Source: Caprimulgus europaeus (Eukaryota > Chordata > Aves > Caprimulgiformes > Caprimulgidae). From it: a DNA stretch of 64,000 nt. The stretch spans positions 47,045,037 to 47,109,036 of the forward strand of contig OU015525.1 in assembly GCA_907165065.1 (NCBI GenBank), written 5' to 3'. Below the pieces are notes generated by a model. That model saw only the letters and a list, made by a program, of their open reading frames with translations. It ran no database searches and was not told the DNA's origin. Below, piece by piece: positions 11,843-24,125 of this stretch (positions are counted from its first letter, which is position 1; each line of letters begins with the position of its first letter). The position numbers and the translations under genes were made by a program.

Positions 11843-14800
11843 TCTAGGGATTCTGTAATTTTAATTGAAATTGAATGCATTTTGGAGACAATCTTGTGTT
11901 AACTTTTTAATGTCAGGTAACATCTATTTGGCATTTTCTACTTTAAAATAGCTTTTTAGACCTTCTAACTAGCCACAAATATTCAACTCGCCTCCAAAAA
12001 CTCCTTCCTCTTTCTTGTTTTTGCAGATCAAATTTAAACATGCATGACTTTTTACTTTTCTATCTTTTGCATCCAAAGAACTCTTTGGAAATTTTGAAAG
12101 TATTAAAGAAGTAAGCTAATGCCATTTAAAGTTCAATCTTTTTAATAGTAGAGAAACTAATGTACACGTAAGATGACTTTCCCAAGATCTACTCAAGAGA
12201 TCACTAACAAAATACGGATTAAAGTCAATAGCTTTTTGTTTTATATTGTGTAAGTTAATCATAGATTATTTCACAATCAGCTTTCTTCAGCTACCTTTTA
12301 ATAAAGATGATAACTTTATTCAGAACATTAATAAACACTTGGCTCTGGAAGTGTGTTAATACTTTGAAGGTGTTGGTTCATTTCCTTGGCTCATCGTTTG
12401 CCTTTACCCACCTTTACTTTAAAATAAATTCCTTTACTTATAATTATTTGATTATTTCCCTCTTCATGATTAAATTAATAAAATTTTCCGAAACTATTAA
12501 AAAGCAAAACTTTAGTGATGAGCACAATACACTGTTCACTAGGAGTTTTAGCTGTCTGAATGATTAACTGAATTACTATTTATACCAATTTCTGAGAAGC
12601 AAGCAACATAAAAAGGCAAGCCATTATTTTTTGCATTTAAAAAACTACAAAGAAGTCTCTCCTGGCTGCATACAAGAAGTCAGAAGAACCCAGAAGGAAA
12701 ATCCTGTTCTTGTAACAAATTTACTATTTGTGTGAGCAGTAAAGCTACGAGAAAAATCATTTTTATAGACAACTTGAAGCAGGGATATGAATGGCCATTG
12801 CAAGTTGTGATCACCAAAATCAAACTGTGGAGTTTCTTGTTTGTTTTTTTTGGTTTTTTTTTTAAAAAAATTGAGATATCAGGTAAAAACGTACTGGATT
12901 GAAATCATAGATGTTTACATACAAAATACACACAATTAATGCTACAATCAAGCTAGCTTCAAAGGAGCACCTCTGGGTGTGGCTTATCAATCAAGGAAGA
13001 AGGAGGACCAAGGAAGAAAACACAGATCTGAAACTTTTTCCCCCTTTTCTCAGGTAAAAAATGCAAAGGATTGTTAGTCTAGTTCATAATTTATTTTTCT
13101 CATTGTTTCCTACAACTGGCCACTGAACTGCCCGTCTCTTTTGCCAGGGAACATCTAGATAATCCTTAACGCAACAAAGAAGTTAAAGGAGAAGCTCAAG
13201 GGGTCTCCATATCAATTAAGGACAGGCTGTTCCTATACAATGGAATATATATGACTTTTTACATTTGAACAGGTTGAACAAAGGATATATGATGGAATTT
13301 CCTCAGTGTTTTATTTCTATTTGATGCAGGCATATTATTAAAATAGTGGAAAGGGTGAGAATATACGTCATTGATCATTTACTGCACAGGCTTTCCAACA
13401 GTGATCACAGCTAAATCATTAGGAAGACACAATAAAATAGACTACTAATGATATTACTTCAAGAAAATATTATTCCTAAAGTGTAAGAAAAAAAAAAATC
13501 CAAAAAATACCACTCCCCAAAACCCTCTAAATTTAGTGGTTTGCCGATGACTTAAAAAAATGAAGTTTGTATTATCATTTTCCAATATTTATTTTCTAAT
13601 GCCACTGCTTAAGGCAAATGTTGTAACTGAAATAAAATGGACATTTTCATTTTTCTTGAGTCCAAGATCATTGTTCCTTGATTCAGATGACGCACAGTGT
13701 TCACTGATTCCACAAGTTCAGTATATATAAAATCAAAAAGTATGTACACTGGTATGTTTCAAATTTGTAGCAATTCAATATCAATTTCTAGATATTCTTT
13801 AAACTGAAATATTTATAATGAGAAAAAGTAAATATATAGATGAGTTTCAATGTTTTTGTGCTTTTCATTATTTCATATTTCTATATCATGTCATTTTACA
13901 CATGATAGATGATGAGTGATATTCTCAGCTTGCAGTCTGAGTATTTTGAAATTGCTGATACCTGTCATTAATAAGAGATTTGAAAGATGGGTCTCAGATA
14001 TCCTTTTCAGTTATTTCTCCATCTTCTAATGTGTAGAAATTTGTTTTTGTTTCAGTGTAAAATAAAGAACTGACATTTTTCTCCACATAAGAGGAAAAAC
14101 CTATATTTTCATTAGGAGACAAAAATTGCTTTAACAGTACAAAAAAATATAGTGTAGAAATATTCAATATAATATAGATAACCAAATATATTCCTGCAAC
14201 TGGTGCTGATATAGGTAAAAAAATAAACATATTCAATCTAATATCCATCTCATTAAAATACGGCATTTATTTTTAGAGGAATCTCTCTGAAATATTTTTG
14301 TGGAGACTGAAATCTCCTCTTAAAAGCTAATGAATTCCATAAAACCAGGATTTTTATCTCTGAATTACTTTCAACCACCTCTGGAAAGAATCTCCTCTTG
14401 TTGTTCTAGTGGATATACCCTTCCCATGATATTTGTTTTCCAGACTCCAAACAAGCACCTGGCAACAGTCTCCCAGCTCCCTACAAGACTAGATTCCATG
14501 CCTAAAAGAAATAATCTCCATTGGTTTTGAAGAAACATATTTTCCAGTCTACCAATCTGAGGCTTTTAAAATATTTTTTTAACTGCCTACTGGGGGTGTG
14601 TTGGTGGAAGAAAACAATGTTTAAGATTTTAAACACAATTATACTATGCAGATATATTAATATTCATATTAAAAAAAAGACCATCCACAGAACTTTAAAA
14701 TTTAGGGGCTGCTTGAAATAAAGAATATCACTATATGCAAAATCCAGTTGCACAGAGTATGCAAGAGTATGTGTTTTAATTGTATTTTTTCAGCATTTGC

Positions 14801-15618
14801 AGTAATAATTCAATTTGTTTTATAAAAGAACTGTATAGCCTTTTAAACTCATCTCTATCAATATCCAAGGCTCAAGAACTCAGGTAAAAGTGCCATAGGC
14901 AGCCCCACTTTTCCTGCTAACCTGGGGTGAACCTTTTAGAATTTGTTCCCCTCTAAGACAAAACTATTTTTTCTTGCTGACATAAATTCTTAACAAGCCC
15001 CTTCTATCCTCAGCTGTATGTAACATGGTGGTGCTCATGCTAATTTGATGCTGTGGGATCGTAACCCCCTACTGATAAAACAAATTTTAGAGTGCTAAGA
15101 AAATTACTGTAAGCATTGCAGAAAGAGTAAAATAAAAGGTTGCTGTTTTCCAAATATGCCATTCTTGAAAGTAAGCTGTGGAATTCTCAGTGTGTGTATT
15201 CATCTAATATCAACTTATTTTCAACATAATTATGCAATTTAATAAAAGGAACTCTGCAGGAATATAAAAATTACCTTTCCTCCTCTTATATGGAAACAGT
15301 TAGAAGTTGCTTTATTTTTCTGAAATGACTGAGGTTTACAGAGATTTCCCTACTTACACTTGTAAAGCTTGTGTTCACCTCCAAGGGGACTTACAGACAG
15401 ATTAATGCTCCCAGTGTTAGAAAATGAAGATACTCTAGGGACAAGACAAAAAAATACAACCAATCTTTCCTCTACTCCAAATTATTTCTTCCTCACACTT
15501 CATTGATACACCCTCAAATCAGTTTATAACACTTTGGAATTTTTAAAATTACAAACTTCGCACTTTGTCTTGATTTGAACTGGAACAATGTAATAAATAA
15601 TAAATTAGTGTAATTATT

Positions 15619-15647
15619 CCCCTTCCCACCTCTCTCCCCCCCTCCCC
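15619..15647 (-). other. G-quadruplex-type motif (minus strand)
   Basis: The plus strand has C runs of 4, 3, 7 and 4 separated by 2, 8 and 1 bases, followed at once by a T tract. The minus strand therefore has four G runs that could fold as a quadruplex. One loop, at 8 bases, is just over the usual limit. Confidence 0.6.
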
Positions 15648-18600
15648 TTTTTTTTTTCTCCTTATAAAGGAATATATATAATTGTAAAAGAATAAAATAC
15701 TGTCTGGTATAAACTGAAGGATGGTCAAGTCAAACTCCATCTGATCCAGAAATAGGTTATCTTTATGTAAAAACAGACTCATTAATTTTGATTAACATAT
15801 TTTTTCTTCTTTTCTTAAAATTTGCACAGTGTTTAAGAAACCACAAAGAAGTAGTTTTAAGTGACAAGTTCAGTGTTTCAGTTTCTCAAATAAATTGTAT
15901 ATTCATTTTTTTTTCCCCATCTATTCTTGTACTCACTCTTAGGGAAGAAGTAAACAGATAAATGGAGCTGCAATCTAAAGGGAATTGCAGAAGCAATTTT
16001 ATTTTGTCTGCACAGTTCTGTTAGCTTCATGTTGTTTCTTATTGCCTTGATGTTGTTCATTACTTGCATTCTCCTGGCTCTTACCTTCTAATAGTAATCA
16101 AGACTCTTCATACTGTCTCTAAAACTTATTAGAATAATAGATCAACAGAAGGTATTTATATACATGTATTTCACAAAGGTAATTTTTCATGATTCTCTAA
16201 CAAAAATTAAAATATTTTATTTAATTATGAAATAAGTAACCTCATTTTAGCCTTCTGTAGCTTGAAAATATTGAAGCTGACACTTCAATTGCATTTACGC
16301 ATGGGGTGAAGAGCACTGAGAATTAAGCACAGGCAACTACTGTCAAAGTATAGGCATCTTCCCAGGTTCTTCATATCTAATTACTACAAGAAGGAAGTTT
16401 CCTCCAGAGAGGGACCAATTTCATTTCGTATCTGACAGGTAGAAATTAGTTGCCTAATGGAATGGAATAGTTCTGCAAATTGAAGGAGTTAAGTAAGCTT
16501 TTTTAATTTACACTCATTTTAAATTAGATTTTAATTTGGATTCACAGGTGAGGTTGGTGGCATAAAACAGTTTATTTTGGATGATCTCCAACAACTTTAT
16601 ATTGCCCTTTGCCCATATACCACGACACTCTAGTCTTCTAGCTAACATTGACAAATACTGTGACTGATGATGAAATACTCAACTAGCTGCATGTGACATC
16701 ATGAAGTACTACTAAAGTAGCAAAATCATCACAGATGAAAAGGAAAAAAAACCAAACCCTAATTTTTTTTGAAGTTTATAGCAATATATAACCTGAACAT
16801 GTATAATATGACCATCTAAGAATAAATTCCTGCACAAGTCATGTCACTGTTAATTCCTTTTGCATTTGAGCCAGATCCCTAAATTATATGTGATGCTGGA
16901 AAAGCTTGTGACTCTACTAAGATATCACCTCTTTAAATCAAGATATTGAAGCATACCTGGTATTATTAAATTAATTTCAAATAATTGGAAATCAAACTGT
17001 CAAATTGTTTTTATTTATGGTTTTATCTCTTATGTATTTTATTTTTCATTTCTTTCTGATGATCGTCCTATTTATCCATCCTGATAAACAAAGTATCTGA
17101 ATTTATTCCGATGCTTTTTCTTTAATAAGTTAGCTTCTGACAAAAAACCTATAAGAGAAGAAGAATTTGCATGTTTCCTAAGAAGTTTATTTCTTTTCTT
17201 TTGGACATCTATTTTCATATCTGCAGGAAGAACTGACAGGAAAAATATTTTTAAGTATTCAGTTCTGTCATAATCCTATATTCAGTGCTGACTACAGTAA
17301 TATGTCATTTGTGCTTTCCTGTCCTGTTATGGCCTCTTCCAGGGACCTTTCCTCCCTCCTGTATCTTTTGTGGCTTCATCAATATATTTAAAGAAACTCT
17401 TCTAATCTGTGAGATATCAAGATGGAAGGAGGCAGTATTACATCTAGCAAAGCCAGAGGAAACAATATGAAAGAACTTCTTTCAATGACATTTTGCTACA
17501 CAGGCTTTGTGGAGATACTCAGAAACTTTTCTAAGTCAGTTAGCAATAATTAGGGAATTAAAAGGTCTGGATTGTTGCTTAAAACAACTGTTTAACTTGG
17601 TAAGGAAATAAACCACTGCTTGCTGCCATAAATAAAGCAGCAGAGACTATATTATGAAGGTAACTTCTAACACTGTAAAACACTTTGACTTTCTGCTAAT
17701 GTATTTTCTGATGGTCAGAATACAGAGAAAAATAATCACCTTCACATTATTAAAAGCATCTGAACAATACTGTCTTTACTCCAGTCTTCTAAGGTATGTC
17801 ATCTAAAGGGCTATTTCATAAAATTCAGGATAAAAAAATGTTACGCTACTTATGTTTGGTTGTTTTGGGATTTTTTTTATAGACACTGTAGACCAAGGAA
17901 ATGAAGGAGCAGGACAATTGCATTTGCACACAAACTCAGAATTGTTATTCAATCGCTGTAATCATACCAGATATTCCAGGAAACTGTTGGAATATACAGT
18001 ATACAGTGCTATCTGTGCATTTCTGTTTATAGCGATCTATATTTTTTGGACACAGTTCAGAATGGGAAAAATAAATAAAAAGAAAAAAACCAACTTTGTA
18101 AACACCTCCAAGATTTTAATAATTAAATGAGGCTCTTCCCAGACAATACTAATTTCCAGAAATGTATTTTGTAATGTAGCCTGCTAAATAAGCACAGAAT
18201 ATGGGAATATATCTACCTGTATTACTCTGGGAATGCAGGAGCCTTTTGAGAGCAGAAAGTGAAAAATGAAAGAGGAAAAGAAAACAGAGTGAAAAATTAG
18301 ATCTGGTGGAATATATTCAGACACACAATCAAATATGAATTTGTGCCAAGACCGATAGGCTGCGTGTCCTTGAGACAGAGAAAAGAGAAATCTTTGGTTT
18401 TCCAAACATCATGAAGCAAACAGACAGGTTTCTTCAGAATCCTTAATGAGAAAAAATTAACCAGCTTAAGTACTGGAAGAGAATGAACTATCTAACAATT
18501 ATCTTTCAAAAAATAAATAAATGTTTTACTGTGGCAGCTCCTGATGGCAGAGAGAGAGGAAGTGCATACACTCTGGAGGAAAAAGTATAGTTTCATGACT

Positions 18601-20334
18601 TAGGCAGAACTAGAGGAGAGTGTAAAAATAAGATCTTTGAAGTCATAAGGCTAAAAATCTTGGGGTAAGCAAAGAAAGGAAATAACACGCCTTAAGGATG
18701 TTTACACTTGGTGAAAAAACATTCACGAAATGACAAAATGAGGACAGGCAATAGGATACAAGATCTTATGGTTCATGATTTAAAGTTCACTGACACAAGT
18801 GAATAGACATGAGGGGGACATTAACATTAAAAGTCTGTTTAATTACCACTCCACAACAGAGACAGAAAATACCCCCACCTCCAAACAACTCACAGATCTC
18901 TTAATAACTTATTGACAGGTCTATAATTTACTGCACAACACCAAATGCAATATATAATCTGTGCTAACTGGGGATGGCCTAAAAGAGTAAAACAGGCGAA
19001 ACATCTGTCATCCAGCCCAGTCATCACCTAGTCCTTCAACTTTCCTCCAGACTCAGAAAAATCTAAGAGCTCTTAGAAAATAAAGCTAAGAATACTGATT
19101 TTGCCAGGAGGGAAACAGGAGATTGGCTTTTGGAGTGATAATTTATGAGACTTAACCCATTAATCTACTTTTCTTACCTAGCACTTTTTAAAAATTTGTT
19201 TTCAAGGAATTCAATATATGCAACCCTACATCGAAAAAGAATAGTTAATGTATTTAATGGTAGGCTTCTGTGTACAAAGGTGACATTTAAAGGATTTGTG
19301 AATTTTCCAAAAAAGCTGAGCTCAAATGACAGCATTTCAATGTGTACTTTGCATTAAAGTTATTTCAATATAGCACTAGGAATAATCAAAAGGAAAGACA
19401 GCCTTGTTGCTCCAGACCTTCTGCTCCTTCTGCTGGGAAAGCACAGCACAGCTTGTCACAGAAATTATGACATCAAAGTATTCCAAAGTAACTGAAATGC
19501 TTTTGAAAAAATGAAGTGTTTTGGATGTGATCTTTCTCATGTATTTTTTTTTCTCAGCAAGGACATTGCCAACAAACTGCCATAACAAAACAGAATTGTA
19601 CAGTCTGAAATATGGAAATCTTCTTTTCAGTTTTCATATCTATGCTACAGGTGTTGAGATTTGTATATAGAGGGGAGAAACATGAGAAGTACCTAAATAT
19701 GTACTATATATGCTTTATATGCATTGCATACATCCAAGATCTGCCAGAAGCAGTGATGTGCTGTATGACTTATGGTACACTGCACTGCCCTGCATACAAT
19801 TACACCAGCTTCTTTTCTGAACTAGTAACATGGAGTTTTAATTTTGACTTTTTGGACCATGCCTAGGAAGGTATGGGCTGCTTTCTTTTAGTGATATTTC
19901 CTCAATTGCTTGTGCACAATTTCAGCTCGAAAAAAAAAAGAACAGAGAAACCAGATATCAGTTCTGTTCTAATGGAGTGGTGGATCCAATATCTTGGGAC
20001 ATCGAAGGACTCGGGTAGATCCCTGGAAAAGAAGCACAGAAAGCTTCCATTTCCAGTCTTGTTTAGTCCCATGGATACTGTGGCTGCTGAACCAAGTGAG
20101 CATCTGCTCATCCCTGGGTTTCCCCAGGACAATTACAAAGATGAACTGGCAAGAAATACAGTTTCAATCTTTTTAAAAATTTCTTTGTAACCACCAGGTA
20201 TCTTACAGGATCCAAATAACATTATAGATTTTTTTCTCCTTGTGTCCTCAGTTTCCCTTCAATGTTTTTAAGTTTCCAAAAGGGGACTTCCTAATGCAGA
20301 AAGATTACACCACAACTTTTAACTAATACGATAT

Positions 20335-20431
20335 CTGGTCTAGTGAAAGATGTCCCTGCCCATGGCAGAGGGGTTGGAACTAGATGATCTTTTAAGATCC
20401 CTTCCAATCCACACTATTCTATGATTCTATG
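20335..20431 (+). mobile_element. CR1 3' tail fragment
   Basis: A short, strongly 5'-truncated CR1 holding only the 3' UTR: CTGGTCTAGTGAAAGATGTC, then GGTTGGAACTAGATGATCTT, then CCTTCCAATCC and the ATTCTATGATTCTATGA terminus. It is the same tail subfamily as the copies ending at 9885 and 59049. It has no coding content. Confidence 0.93.
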
Positions 20432-22879
20432 AGTAAAAAAAATAGTCTGAAATCCTATAACTAAAATTAAAATTAAAATTTACAATTTAAAGTAATTAGT
20501 AATTTCTGCTAAAAATCCTACATGATAGAATATTCACACCAAAAAATAAACAAAACTATTTTAGCACCTATCATTGGCTTAACTAGTAAGCTTAAATATA
20601 AAGAAACTGGGCAAATACCATCTTCTGAATCAAGTCATCTTTCTACACAGTATCTCTAAAAGTTTTAGACAAGTAAACTGTTTACAGATACTTGCAAAAG
20701 TGAATTTCACTATTTTACTTTGTGGAACTCAAATTATTACTCCTAAGTTTGAGTCAAAGCACAATAATGCTACATAAAAGGGCTGGTGAACTGTAAATTT
20801 TCAAGATTATCTTTTTAATGTCTCTAATAGATGGCAATTTTAAAATTTAAATAACTTCAAAACACATAAATAATTAAAACATACAATGGTGAAACTAAAA
20901 CATCTGCACTAAGTGCAAAAATAAACAATTTTAACAGATAATAATAATAATAAATTATGAAAGAAAAAAACAGCTTTGAAATTGTAGCAGAGACTGAGCA
21001 TAAACACATGCAGTAAATTATTATAAGTCATGATCTTCATACAAATTCTGAAATGAAATACAAGACTTGTTGGAAAGTATTAGTAAAAAAGTAATTCCAT
21101 TGAGTATATTTTTGACATTGCTAGTCAAGTTTCTGCCCAAAGCAAAGTTTCATGGTTATGTCAAACACTTTATAAAAGATAGTGTTATCTGAGCTTCCAC
21201 TCCAGTTCTGCAAAGAACCTTATTATGATATATGCAATGGATTTTAAGTGAAACCTGTACTGTACCACATGGCATTATGTCACCAGACTTTTGCCCATGG
21301 AGCTATGTTAAAATATCATATCATATAAGATCATGAAAAATCAGAATTCTATGTCCTGCAATAAAGCTTGCTTACTCACTTCCCACCCCAAGAAACAGGC
21401 AAGCATGTTTTTCTTCTCACATACCATTTACGATTCATATAAAAATTCAATCATGCTCAATTAACACTCAAAATTTTCCAATAATTATGCTGAAGGCAGC
21501 ATTAGCACACACAAAGTGATAAGGGAGTCAGGGACTAAGCTGTGCATAAATTCACTAATAAGAGAAAAGGTCACAAGCTGATATTCCTGAAATTTGATTA
21601 GATTTCAAATCCATGTGTTAGAAATCAATGTTTTTTTGGCTTCTGCATTTCTGCTCTGGAGTCAGCGGCTCTCTGGGGCCCTGTGTCTAATCAGAGGCTG
21701 TACCAGTGTTACATCCTCTCCCAGGCACAAAGACAGCAAGAAATGAGAGAGGCTTTGCAGGTCAGAACAGATAGGCTTTGCCATTCCTGCCGCTGAGTGA
21801 TTTGGGGAGCTGAAAGGGAAAAGCTGCAGCTGCAGCTATGAAGTAACTGTCATGTTGGTCAATGCCCACAGGAAAGGTAAAGCCAGTGCTGGGGATTTTA
21901 TGGCTCTTTGATAGCTTCCAGTAGCAATCTAGTCAAACCAGGACGAGTCCACAAAGGGCTCTTCATATAAACACTGCTGCAGAGTGGTTACAAATGTGTG
22001 AGCCTACAACCTGAATTTAATCCCACGACTAAAAAACACAAAAGGTCCCCCAAACAGGCTTTAGATATATGGTGTCCCTATAATGTGAAAAATGACAGAT
22101 AACAGGAAACAATGAAAGCTTCCTAACTCTCTGAGGATCCATATGCTGTTCTGGGCATGAGTGTTAGTCTGTCAGCTCCTGCTGCCCCACTTTTGTTTGC
22201 CTCTATGTGTTCAACCAAAAAATTAAACAGATTGTCAAATGTATGACACTGAAGTAACAGCTTTTCATGGAAGAAGAAAGCAAATGATCTGATGAAAAAA
22301 ATGTAACTATGAAAAAAAGTTAGTTACCAATTGGAATTAGTTCTGACTTGCACCATCAAAAGAAAGTGTTATATCAATACAAAATTGATGAGGCAGAAGA
22401 GAGGATTAGCCCTACAAAATTCAGAAAAAAATCATCAATTAGAGAAGAAAAATGAAGGAGAAACACTTTTCCTCACAGTGGAAGCATCACCTGCTTTGCC
22501 GACTGCCTTACTTTGTTGAGTGATCATAACTGACTAATCCAAGTGTAAACCACAAAGCACAGAGGCTTGGCTATAAGAAATGAGCAGCAGTTCCCATTTT
22601 GGAAGATGGAAAGAGCAGCTATCACAGACAGAATACAATACACAAAGTATATATTTATTATTACATACGTAAAAGAAAGGAAGGAAGGGAGTAGGGGGGG
22701 ATTATGGAAATTATAGAGATTATCCAAACAATAAAACTAAATACAAGGGCATAAAACCCCAGCAAGTGAATGTAACCAAGCAAGTACCTGCAAAACATGT
22801 CTGTGGGGTATCCTCATTCACCCATCCTGTAAAATTGGCATGCTCTAATTCCTCTCTGAAATGACTGTATATCAATGCA
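20432..22879. other. Unique AT-rich DNA with a small GC-richer island
   Basis: No gene identified. It contains short A/T simple repeats (an AAT run near 20938-20952) and a GC-richer segment described separately at 21640-21990. It ends at the start of the endonuclease-bearing CR1. Confidence 0.55.
21640..21990. other. GC-richer island of unknown nature
   Basis: About 350 bp clearly richer in G+C than the surroundings. It contains the palindromic GCTGCAGCTGCAGC (CAGCTG E-box-type) at about 21823-21836 and a CAGGAAAGGTAAAG donor-like site near 21868. No open frame spans it and no transposon family is recognised. It could be an enhancer, a non-coding exon or an old repeat. Confidence 0.25.
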
Positions 22880-24125
22880 TGCAGCATGGGAAATAAACAG
22901 GACAAGTTAGAGATCTGTGTGCAGACAGAGGGCTTCGATCTTATTGCAATTACTGAAACATGGTGGGACAGTTCTTACAACTGGAACATTGCCATAAATG
23001 GCTATAAGCTTTTTAGGAGGGACAGACCAAGAGGGGGAGGTGGTGGATTTGCCCTTTACAAAAGAGAACACCTGGTATGTATGGAGTTGCTCCTCAGGGT
23101 GAATGATGAGGGTTGACTGCTTACAGGTAAGGATTAAGGGTCAGACTAACATGGGTGACATAGTAGTGGATGTTTGCTACAGACCACCTGATCAGGAGGA
23201 GGATGTGGACAAGGTCTTTTACAGTCAGCTGAAAGTGGCCTCACAGTCCCAGGCCCTGGTGTTCATGGGTGACTTCAACTACCCTGACATTTGCTGGAAG
23301 AATAAAACTGCAAGTCAAATGCAATCAAAGAGATTCCTTGAAAGCATAGATGATAACTTTCTCTCACAAATGATTCAAGAGCCAACAAGGAAAGGTGTGC
23401 TGCTGGATCTTGTTCTATCAAATAATGAAGGAAAAGTTGGGGATGTGAAGGTTGGGGGCAGCCTTGGCTGTAGTGACGATGAGATTGTGGAGTTCAGGAT
23501 CCTGTTAGGAGGAATCAGGGCAGTAAGTAAGACTGCAACCCTGAACTTCAGGCAAGCTAGCTTTGGCCTCTTCGGGGACCTTCTTGGAAGAATCCTGTGG
23601 GATCAGACCTTTGAAGGAAGAGGGATGCAAGAGAACTGGTTAATATTCAAACACCACTTCCTCCAGGCTCAAGGACAATGCATCCCTGTGTGCAAGAAGT
23701 CGAGCAAAGGCAGGAGAAGACCAGCATGGAAGAACAAGAAGCTCCTGGCAAAACTCAAACGTTTTTGGAAGCAAGGACAGACCACTTGGGAAGAATATAA
23801 GGGCGTCACCAGAGCATGAAGAAATGTGACGAGGAAGGCCAAGGCCAAATTGGAACTAAATCTGGCAAGGGAGGTCAGAGACAACAAGAAGGGCTTCTTC
23901 AAATACATCAATAACAAAAGGAAGGCCAGGGAAAATGTGAGGCCACTACTGAATGGGGAAAGGTACCTGGTAACTGAGGACATGGAGAAGGCAGTTACTG
24001 AATGCCTTCTTTGCATCAGTCTTCACTGCCAAGACCATCCCTCAGGAATTCTCGTTCCAAGAGACCAGTGAGAGAGTCTGGAAAAAGGAAGACTTTCCCT
24101 TGGTTGATGAGTATTGGGTTAGAGA
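22880..24125 (+). mobile_element. CR1 LINE, endonuclease-domain piece lacking its 3' half
   Basis: Plus-strand CR1 sequence covering the N-terminal apurinic/apyrimidinic-type endonuclease of ORF2 and the linker towards the RT. It starts at GGGAAATAAACAGGACAAG and fades out after GAGAGAGTCTGG...GATGAGTATTGGGTTAGAGATG near 24125. The RT domain and the 3' UTR are missing. This is the opposite of normal 5' truncation. One frame change (near 23105) and one stop (23817-23819) break the frame. Confidence 0.93.
22886..24071 (+). pseudogene. CR1 ORF2 endonuclease domain, broken
   Basis: Three consecutive segments (22886-23116, 23103-23819, 23826-24071) together read as the CR1 ORF2 N-terminus. In live elements this Mg-dependent endonuclease nicks the target DNA to prime reverse transcription. 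The visible motifs, in order, are AITETWWDSS (catalytic Glu), VCYRPP, and VFMGDFNYPDICW (catalytic Asp-Asn). Where the family has the Ser-Asp-His box there is GCSDDEIVEF, so the catalytic His is Asp. The last segment is the basic linker RKAKAKLELNLAREVRDNKKGF. The breaks are a frameshift at about 23105 and a TGA at 23817-23819. It is a dead copy, but the coding is otherwise well kept. Confidence 0.9.

Larger units (their letters stand above)
9886..20334. other. Unique AT-rich intergenic DNA
   Basis: About 10.4 kb without recognised transposons or genes. Short open stretches (for example 12307-12567 plus, 13994-14266 minus, 17852-18130 plus, 19873-20190 plus) show no family motif. Their hydrophobic or low-complexity translations fit AT-rich chance frames. 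The region holds a dinucleotide/tetranucleotide microsatellite at 11801-11842 and a C-rich, G-quadruplex-type tract at 15619-15647. Confidence 0.6.

Noticed and set aside
13994-14266. A 90-codon minus-strand frame with hydrophobic start and acidic end
   Set aside because: It looks superficially like a small membrane protein, but there is no family match, no context and strongly AT-driven codons.
17852-18130. A 92-codon plus-strand frame with a hydrophobic stretch
   Set aside because: The apparent membrane segment comes from AT-rich codons and the end is Lys-rich low complexity; no family is recognised.
23669-24016. A 115-codon minus-strand frame
   Set aside because: It is antisense to the CR1 endonuclease-linker coding region.
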